DNA of 11,643 nucleotides from DAOUBA01 sp034432855 (GTDB lineage Bacteria; Chloroflexota; Anaerolineae; B4-G1): contig DAOUBA010000185.1 of assembly GCA_034432855.1 (NCBI GenBank), positions 1 to 11,643 on the forward strand. The letters are read 5' to 3'. The translations under genes were made by a program, and so were the position numbers. This document shows positions 6,643-11,643 of this stretch, piece after piece; the stretch's first letter is position 1, and every line of letters begins with the position of its first letter. The notes under the pieces were generated by a model. It searched no databases. It was not told where the DNA came from and was given only the letters and a program-made list of their open reading frames with translations.

Positions 6643-8247
6643 CTATCGCGCCCTACCGCGCCCCGCCGCGATGGCCCCACCCCCCATCACCAGCACCAGC
6701 GCGCCGACGACCAGCCAGGGGCGGGCGGGAGGAATATCGGAGGTGGCAAGAGGGGCAGGCGTGGGTGTATGAGTTGGCTGGTTAGTTAGTTGGTTAGTTG
6801 GTTGGTTGGTTGGCTGGATGGTTGGGACACTCGTCGGCGTGGGAGTGGCGGTATCGGTGGGCATCGGGGTAGGCGTGATTGTCGGCGTAGGAGACGGGGT
6901 GGGCGTGTTGGTCGGCGTTGGCGTGAGCGTGCCGGATGGAGTAGAGGTGGGCGTGGGGGTTTCGGGCTGCACGGCGCGGGGGGCGTTGGCAGGGGCGTCT
7001 TCCACGAGCATGAACGGCTCGCCGCCCAGGATGCAGCCCTGCGCGCAGTTTGCGCCGGGGAGGTCGAGGAAATAGTAGCCACGCTCTGGGTAGATGAAGC
7101 GCGCGCCGCCGCGTACATCCACCAGCAGCGCGCGCGCCGTGCGGGCGGAGATCATCGCGGACTGCGGCTCGGCGGTACGCGCCCAGATGACCGTGGTGGT
7201 CTGATTGCCGCGATCAATCATGACCTGGGCGATGGTATCGCGGCGCTCCCACATGCCGCTGCGAAAGCCCGCCAGATAGGTCGCCGCCATACGGTAGGCG
7301 GTGAAGGCGGCGCGACGGTTGCCGTCGGCGCGCGCCAGCCCGAACGGCTCGGGATCGGCGGCGAGGTCGGTGGCGGTGTCGGCCATCTTGTACACCTCGA
7401 TGCGCTCCGCACCGGCGGCGATCTCGAGGCTGAACGCCTGGAAGATGAAATACGCCTGCTCGTCCTCAGAGACGCGCGAGAGGTAGGCGTTGGTCTCGGT
7501 GATCCAGATCGGCTTGTGCAGCCCCTTACTACGCATCATCCCACCATAGTGGACGATGATGTCATAGATCTTTTCCGGCTCCAGGTACAGGTTGAGCGTG
7601 GCGGCGTCGAAGTAGTAACTGTTGGCCGCAGCGTTGGGGTCGGCAACGAGCGCATCGAGGAACTGGCCGAACCAGTCGGGGTTGTGCCAGTGGGTAATGC
7701 CGGCCAGGAGCACAACGGCGTTGGGGTTGGTCTGCTTGATGACCGCGTAGGCAACGCGCAGCAGTTGGATGAAATCCTGGATCGAGCCGCCCCAGGTCAG
7801 ATCGGGCGAGGTCGGGGGGATCTCGGGCTCGTTCCAGATGATCCAATGGTCAATGCGCCCGGCGTAGCGCGAGACGATGGTGCGCACGAAGGTGGCCCAC
7901 AGGTTGCCGGGATCGTCGGGCGGAAGGTACAATCCTTTCGGCACGCCGGGACCAAGACCGACGTCGGTGGCCCATCCGGGTGTGGTGACGAGCAGGCCGA
8001 CGACCTGCCGTCCGGCGGCGAGTTCCCCTGCCAGCACGTCATCGGAGATGGGGACGACGTTCCATTCACCGGGGCCGTTGGGCTGGATGCGGTTCCACTC
8101 GAAGGTGACGCGCGTCCAGCCGGCGCCCAGTTCGTTGGCCGCCTGCGGGTTGGCGTAGGCCTCCACCACGCCGAAGCGCGGGTCGGGGATGGTGCCCTGG
8201 GCCACGGCTCCTGGGCCGAGCGCGAGCACCAGGATGAGGATCGTCAT
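6643..8247 (-). CDS. Surface-anchored glycoside-hydrolase-like protein (clan A, TIM barrel)
   Basis: Probably an exported enzyme acting on glycans outside the cell. From the ATG at 8247 (534 residues) it begins with a hydrophobic signal segment (MTILILVLALGPGAVAQG). The catalytic domain (about 20-420) starts DPRFGVVEAYANPQAANELG and contains HWIIWNEPEIPP, with the N139-E140 acid/base pair of retaining clan-A enzymes, and KPIWITETNAYL, with the likely nucleophile E251. A Thr-Pro-rich stalk (about 428-500) leads to a C-terminal membrane helix (PWLVVGALVLVMGGGAIAAG) and a basic tail, so the enzyme should sit on the outer face of the membrane. The start is uncertain: the frame is open to 8385, but the predicted promoter puts the transcript start near 8323 and no strong Shine-Dalgarno precedes 8247. 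The GH family and substrate are not clear; a GH39- or GH5-like enzyme, or an inactive relative, is possible. Confidence 0.8.
   Translation of the reverse strand: MTILILVLALGPGAVAQGTIPDPRFGVVEAYANPQAANELGAGWTRVTFEWNRIQPNGPGEWNVVPISDDVLAGELAAGRQVVGLLVTTPGWATDVGLGPGVPKGLYLPPDDPGNLWATFVRTIVSRYAGRIDHWIIWNEPEIPPTSPDLTWGGSIQDFIQLLRVAYAVIKQTNPNAVVLLAGITHWHNPDWFGQFLDALVADPNAAANSYYFDAATLNLYLEPEKIYDIIVHYGGMMRSKGLHKPIWITETNAYLSRVSEDEQAYFIFQAFSLEIAAGAERIEVYKMADTATDLAADPEPFGLARADGNRRAAFTAYRMAATYLAGFRSGMWERRDTIAQVMIDRGNQTTTVIWARTAEPQSAMISARTARALLVDVRGGARFIYPERGYYFLDLPGANCAQGCILGGEPFMLVEDAPANAPRAVQPETPTPTSTPSGTLTPTPTNTPTPSPTPTITPTPMPTDTATPTPTSVPTIQPTNQPTNQLTNQPTHTPTPAPLATSDIPPARPWLVVGALVLVMGGGAIAAGRGRAR
6773..6826. 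repeat. Tetranucleotide repeat tract inside the stalk coding region
   Basis: A run of TTGG-type units (variants TTAG, CTGG, ATGG), with four perfect TTGG copies in a row at 6798-6813. On the coding strand it encodes QPTNQPTNQLTNQPT, with a 12-base protein-level period. Because the unit is 4 bases, gain or loss of one unit would shift the frame before the membrane anchor. Confidence 0.8.
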
Positions 8248-8329
8248 GGTGAGGCGGCAGGGACGCCAAACTGCGATACTCCTGCCCGTTCGATTGCAGA
8301 ATGTCAACACCGTCGGTCGCACGGTGCAA

Positions 8330-8357
8330 AGTATACCGCAGATGGGCGTATTGGCAA
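8330..8357 (-). promoter_or_regulatory. Predicted promoter of the glycosidase-like gene
   Basis: TTGCCA (8357-8352) and TATACT (8335-8330) are 16 bases apart on the minus strand, between the kinase stop codon and the glycosidase-like start. Transcription would begin near 8323, leaving a leader of about 76 bases to the ATG at 8247. No terminator separates it from the kinase gene, so read-through is also possible. Confidence 0.55.
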
Positions 8358-8399
8358 GGGGAGGCCATCGCGCTTCCCAAAGCACACCGGGCGATCGGT

Positions 8400-9782
8400 T
8401 TATGCCACCGGTAACGTAAAACGGAACTGCGTCCCTTGCCCCGGCGCGCTCTCGACGCGAATCGTCCCGCCGTGCATCTCCACCAGTTGCCGGGCAATCG
8501 CCAGTCCCAGTCCGCTGCCGCCCCCGGCACGCGAGCGGGATTTCTCTCCGCGCCAGAAGCGCTCGAAGATATAGGGTAGATCTGCGGACGGGATGCCGCT
8601 GCCGGTGTCGGCAACCGCCACCTCGACCGCGCCTTCGACTGCTGCGGCAGAAAGCGTCACCTGTCCGCCCCGCGGCGTGTACCGCAAAGCGTTGGTGAGC
8701 AGATTGCCCAGCACCTGCGAGACACGCCGCCAGTCTGCCATCACCTGCGGGAGTCTCTCAGGTAAGTCGAGCACGAGCGTCACGCCACGGTCGGCAGCCT
8801 GCGGGCCGAAATTGACCTGCGCGTCGTGCAACAGGTCACCCACGTTCAGCGGACGCCTTTCGAGCGCCAGTTGTCCGGCCTCGGCCAGCGCGATCAGGTG
8901 GAGGTCTTCTACAAGACGGGTCAACAGCCGGATTTCGTCCAGGATCGGCTCCAGGTGCTCCGGTGTGGCCGGGTAGACGCCGTCGAGCACGCCTTCCAGT
9001 TTGCCGCGGACGATGCTGAGCGGGGTACGCAATTCGTGGGCCACGTCGGCGGTCATGTTGCGGCGCAGTGCATCGGCGCGTGCCAGTTCCTCGGTCATTT
9101 GATTGAAGGCCACAGCGAGTTCGCCGACCTCGCCGGGGTAGCGCGTGGGCACGCGCACGCCCAGGTTGCCCGCCGCCACCGCGCGCGTCGCGGCAGTCAG
9201 GCCTGTCAGTGGACGACTGATGACGCGCGAAAGGCCCAGGCTGATCACCAGCGCCACACCGCCAATCGCCAGCCCCATCAGCAGAAAGCGATCCAGGATG
9301 TCCGTGACCGTTCCCCCCCACTCCTCCCGCAGACCGTAGAACGGCGAGATGCGCAGCAGGCCCACGACCCGACCGTCCACGGTGACGGGCGCCACCATCA
9401 GCCCTCCCAGGCGGCGCATCTTTTGACCTACTTTCTCGCTATCGCTGGCCGCTACGATGAAGCCATCGGGTGTTGCCAGGGCGTAATCCAGACGCCACTC
9501 TTCGCCCCAGGGGCCCCACTCCGGCCCGCACGGGTAGGTGGCGATCATCTCCCCCACCCCATCCCAACTGCCGTGACGCTCATAGTAGGCCGCCAGGCGC
9601 TCGAACCAGGGGCGCAGGTTGAAAGGTAGATTCTCGGGAGCGAAAGATGCCTGCAGCACGGAGCGTCCGGCGATAAAGATACCACCCCCGGCCAGAACGG
9701 TGATCAGCACGAAGGCGACCACCAGTTGCCAGAAGAAATGGAATTGCAGCCTGCTGCGGATGCATTTGACGAGACGCACCAT
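8400..9782 (-). CDS. Sensor histidine kinase (HAMP-HisKA-HATPase, BaeS-like)
   Basis: A membrane kinase that senses an outside signal and phosphorylates the regulator encoded just upstream. From the ATG at 9782 (460 residues): TM1 about 16-38; an extracytoplasmic sensor region of about 120 residues with a PAS/Cache-like stretch (LDYALATPDGFIVAASDSEK, then APVTVDGRVVGLLRI); TM2 about 164-184; HAMP about 185-238. The H-box is MTADVAHELRTPLSIV with phospho-acceptor H249. The ATPase domain has the N-box VLGNLLTNALRYTP, G1 DTGSGIP, F-box FERFWR and G2 GGGSGLGLAIARQL, all intact. A GTG at 9797 overlaps the regulator stop codon and is an alternative start. I prefer the ATG at 9782 because AGGGGGAG lies at better spacing. 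The tight junction with the regulator gene implies coupled expression. Confidence 0.94.
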   Translation of the reverse strand: MVRLVKCIRSRLQFHFFWQLVVAFVLITVLAGGGIFIAGRSVLQASFAPENLPFNLRPWFERLAAYYERHGSWDGVGEMIATYPCGPEWGPWGEEWRLDYALATPDGFIVAASDSEKVGQKMRRLGGLMVAPVTVDGRVVGLLRISPFYGLREEWGGTVTDILDRFLLMGLAIGGVALVISLGLSRVISRPLTGLTAATRAVAAGNLGVRVPTRYPGEVGELAVAFNQMTEELARADALRRNMTADVAHELRTPLSIVRGKLEGVLDGVYPATPEHLEPILDEIRLLTRLVEDLHLIALAEAGQLALERRPLNVGDLLHDAQVNFGPQAADRGVTLVLDLPERLPQVMADWRRVSQVLGNLLTNALRYTPRGGQVTLSAAAVEGAVEVAVADTGSGIPSADLPYIFERFWRGEKSRSRAGGGSGLGLAIARQLVEMHGGTIRVESAPGQGTQFRFTLPVA

Positions 9783-9793
9783 CGCTCCCCCTG

Positions 9794-10489
9794 TCACTCC
9801 CCAAACTTGTACCCCACCCCGTAGACGGTGAGGATGTAGCGCGGCTCGCCAGCATCGGGCTCGATCTTGCGGCGCAGATTCTTGATGTGCGAGTCAATCG
9901 CCCGGTCGTAGCCGGCGTAGGCCACGTCGTAGACCATGTCCATCAACTGTGCCCGCGTAAAAGGGCGGCCGGGATTGCGTGCCAGCACCGCCAGGATGTC
10001 GAATTCGGTGGGGGTGAGCGAGACAGGCCGCCCGCCGACGGTGACGTTACGGTTCACCAGGTCTACCGTCAACTCGCCCACGCGCACAATGCCCGAAGCC
10101 CGCACACTGCCCGTCGCCCGGCGCAGCACCGCCCGCACGCGGGCGACCACTTCGCGCGGGCTGAAAGGCTTGGTGATATAGTCGTCGGCGCCCAGTTCCA
10201 GCCCGATCAAACGGTCGGTCTCCTCGATGCGGGCGGTCAGCATGATGATGGGCACGCTGCCCAACACGGCGTCCTGGCGCAACGTACGGCAGACGTCCAG
10301 TCCGTCCATCCCGCCTGGCAGCATCAGGTCGAGCACGATCAGGTCGGGGCGCTCATGACGGGCCAGGGTCAACGCCGTCCGGCCGTCGCGGGCGGTAAGC
10401 ACCCGATAGCCTGCCTGCTTCAGGTAATCCTGCACGACCTCGACGATGTGTGGTTCGTCGTCTACGACGAGGATGGTTTGATAGACCAT
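9794..10489 (-). CDS. OmpR/PhoB-family response regulator
   Basis: A DNA-binding regulator switched by phosphorylation from the kinase encoded immediately downstream. The 231 residues start MVYQTILVVDDEPHIVEVV with the acidic pocket (D10, D11); the phospho-acceptor is D54 in LIVLDLMLP, with T85 (IIMLTAR) and K107 (DYITKPFSP). The loop after D54 reads LPGGMDGLDVCR, one glycine longer than the common LPGMDG form. The winged-helix output domain (about 134-231) has SLTPTEFDILAVLARNPG, the recognition-helix region with YDRAIDSHIKNLRRKIEP, and the C-terminal hairpin ILTVYGVGYKFGE. The start codon has no strong Shine-Dalgarno sequence. Target promoters are unknown; the downstream glycosidase-like gene is one candidate. 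Confidence 0.95.
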   Translation of the reverse strand: MVYQTILVVDDEPHIVEVVQDYLKQAGYRVLTARDGRTALTLARHERPDLIVLDLMLPGGMDGLDVCRTLRQDAVLGSVPIIMLTARIEETDRLIGLELGADDYITKPFSPREVVARVRAVLRRATGSVRASGIVRVGELTVDLVNRNVTVGGRPVSLTPTEFDILAVLARNPGRPFTRAQLMDMVYDVAYAGYDRAIDSHIKNLRRKIEPDAGEPRYILTVYGVGYKFGE

Positions 10490-10521
10490 TTCGCATGTAG
10501 AGCGGGTTGGTCACCCCGTCT

Positions 10522-10583
10522 GGGGCAACCACGAGGGCCGCCCACGGGGCAACCACGGGGCAACCACGAGGGTCGCCCCTACC
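10522..10583. repeat. GC-rich dispersed-type repeat between lipoprotein and regulator genes
   Basis: The unit GGGGCAACCACG is repeated with variations (starting near 10522, 10546 and 10557), and the flanks GGGCCGCCC and GGGTCGCCCC make partial palindromes. On the minus strand it reads like GTAGGGGCGACCCTCGTGG, a type of sequence I recall as scattered between genes in Chloroflexota. Its left-to-right end at 10579-10581 supplies the TAG stop of the lipoprotein gene. It may act as a transcript-end or stability element; no U-tract is present. Confidence 0.65.
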
Positions 10584-11514
10584 TTTGCACACCCTCCGCG
10601 TACAACTGATACTGCGCGTATGGCTCGTACTCGATGCGCAGATCGAATGAACGGCTCTCCCCCGGCAGAATGTCGCCGAGCAACCAGGTCGAACCCACGC
10701 TTACGACTCGCCCGGCGTCGTCTATCAGCGTCCCGGCGACGATCGCGTCGGTGACGGTGAAGGGGTTCTCGTTGGTCGCCGTCCCGCTGATGCGCACATT
10801 GCCGATCCCGTCGTTGGAGACGCGGAGAGCACTGAGTGTGAGAGGGGCTGCCAGGTGGTAGACGACAGGCTGACCGAACGGATGGAGACGATACGCGACG
10901 TAGTTGTGCGGGAAGGCCTCGAGACTGAAGGGACACGCCGTACCCGGCTCGACGACCCGGCACGGGCAGTAGACCTCAACCGCGCCGTAGCCCCGCCCCT
11001 TGTCGTCGAGGAACGAGGCGCGGACTCCAATGCCCTCGTAGGCTTCGGTGCCATCGTTGCGCACCCATCCGGTCAACTTATAGTAGCCATCCGCTTCGAT
11101 GCGGATTGCATCAACCAGAATGGTGAACGGCGGAGCGGGGTCGGTATCCGGGATGCGCTCCAGTTCCACGAGGGGCGATGCCGGCGGGTTCGTCGGGGCC
11201 GGCCGAGCGACAGGCGCCTCCGTCGGTACGGCGGTCTCTGTGGCGGGCGGGGCAGTGGGCACAGTCGTTGGTGCCGGTGTTGGGGTGGGCGGGATGGCGG
11301 TCGGCTGCGGCGTGTCCGTGGGACGGGGCGTCAAGGTGGGCCGAGATGTAGCCGTCGCCGCTGGCCGAGTCTCTTGCACCTCCGTGGGTGTCAATTCGAC
11401 CACGCCGGCAACCTCTTCCGTCTCCGGGGTTGTTCGAGACACATTGCAGGCCGCCAGCAGGACAGTCGCTACGAGTGCCAGACTCGTGATCACAGTAAGT
11501 TTCCGGTTCGACAT
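10579..11514 (-). CDS. Lipoprotein with Thr-Pro stalk and two beta-sandwich-like repeats
   Basis: A 311-residue exported lipoprotein of unknown function. The N-terminus has a basic n-region, a hydrophobic core and a lipobox VLLAAC with C23 as the lipidated residue. A Thr/Pro-rich stalk (about 48-115) follows. Two related modules come next: LTGWVRNDGTEAYEGIGVRA with a CPC pair and a third cysteine (about 145-215), and ISGTATNENPFTVTDAIVAG through LLGDILPGESRSFDLRIEY (about 235-305). Both have the 'G-x-V-x-N-x-G ... V ... L-D-x-x-G-x-V ... L-x-P-G-x-S' layout of FxLyD-like beta-sandwich domains, inferred by pattern only. AGGAG lies seven bases before the ATG. The gene lies upstream of the two-component pair on the same strand. 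The stop codon comes from the adjoining repeat, so the last residues may not be ancestral. Confidence 0.85.
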   Translation of the reverse strand: MSNRKLTVITSLALVATVLLAACNVSRTTPETEEVAGVVELTPTEVQETRPAATATSRPTLTPRPTDTPQPTAIPPTPTPAPTTVPTAPPATETAVPTEAPVARPAPTNPPASPLVELERIPDTDPAPPFTILVDAIRIEADGYYKLTGWVRNDGTEAYEGIGVRASFLDDKGRGYGAVEVYCPCRVVEPGTACPFSLEAFPHNYVAYRLHPFGQPVVYHLAAPLTLSALRVSNDGIGNVRISGTATNENPFTVTDAIVAGTLIDDAGRVVSVGSTWLLGDILPGESRSFDLRIEYEPYAQYQLYAEGVQR

Positions 11515-11559
11515 TTCACTTCTCCTGTGTCGTATCTGATATTTGGTGACTACTCAGCC

Positions 11560-11643
11560 TGACCTCCCCGACCCTCTCTCCTGTTGGCGGAAGAGGGGGA
11601 GAGATAGGTGGGGGTTGGGCGGGCGGCTTCGCCGCCAGCCCAA
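11560..11643. repeat. Palindromic repeat region at the right edge
   Basis: Upstream of the lipoprotein gene, TCTCTCC and GGAGAGA can pair across 11574-11603. A stronger palindrome follows at 11615-11643: TTGGGC and GGCGGC, a TTC loop, then GCCGCC and GCCCAA, twelve pairs with one G-A mismatch, cut off by the window end. No U-tract is visible on either strand. No gene is seen here. Confidence 0.65.

Noticed and set aside
8248..8385. Extension of the glycosidase-like protein to a start at 8385
   Set aside because: It would include the predicted promoter (-10 at 8335-8330) and gives a sequence unlike a signal peptide. The 8247 start is preferred, though its own ribosome-binding site is weak.
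6790..8574. Long plus-strand open frame (594 codons) opposite the glycosidase-like and kinase genes
   Set aside because: It is antisense to two recognisable proteins; the translation is low-complexity Gly/Arg-rich and arises from the GC-rich opposite strand. No family features or ribosome-binding site.

Overview
The window looks like a piece of a GC-rich bacterial chromosome, most plausibly from the phylum Chloroflexota. That is an inference from gene style: secreted proteins with long Thr-Pro stalks, a beta-oxidation module, short iterated intergenic repeats, and a family-1 solute-binding lipoprotein. No rRNA, tRNA or CRISPR array was seen, so the taxonomy is not anchored by a marker gene.

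Layout, left to right. (1) 1-162, minus: the first 54 codons of a gene resembling the N-terminus of an IS4-like transposase, with its own promoter. (2) 431-1668, plus: a solute-binding lipoprotein of a sugar-type ABC transporter, split by a one-base frameshift near 685. It has a good promoter and Shine-Dalgarno sequence but no permease genes nearby. (3) 5479 down to 1688, minus: an etfB-etfA-acyl-CoA dehydrogenase operon. The dehydrogenase oxidises an acyl-CoA and passes electrons to the electron transfer flavoprotein EtfAB. Both spacers of this operon hold imperfect inverted repeats built from 7-8 bp units. (4) 5706-6347, plus: a stand-alone DUF3800 protein (predicted RNase H-like fold) with a near-consensus promoter whose -10 region lies in a palindrome. 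(5) 6348-6642: no protein gene, but a minus-strand rho-independent terminator and a candidate structured RNA that ends against the DUF3800 stop codon. (6) 11514 down to 6643, minus: a lipoprotein with two beta-sandwich-like modules, an OmpR-type response regulator, its sensor histidine kinase, and a surface-anchored clan-A glycoside-hydrolase-like protein.

How the genes work together. The etf/acd genes form one clear metabolic unit. The regulator and kinase are a translationally close pair. The glycosidase-like gene just downstream has its own promoter; the lipoprotein upstream is separated from the regulator by a dispersed GC-rich repeat that even supplies the lipoprotein stop codon. The four may form an envelope-related sensing cluster, but no target is proven.

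Nothing here is clearly a new defence or mobile system. The best candidates for something undescribed are the DUF3800 gene with the convergent structured RNA at its 3' end, and the slippage-prone tetranucleotide tract that could switch the glycosidase-like protein between anchored and shed forms.
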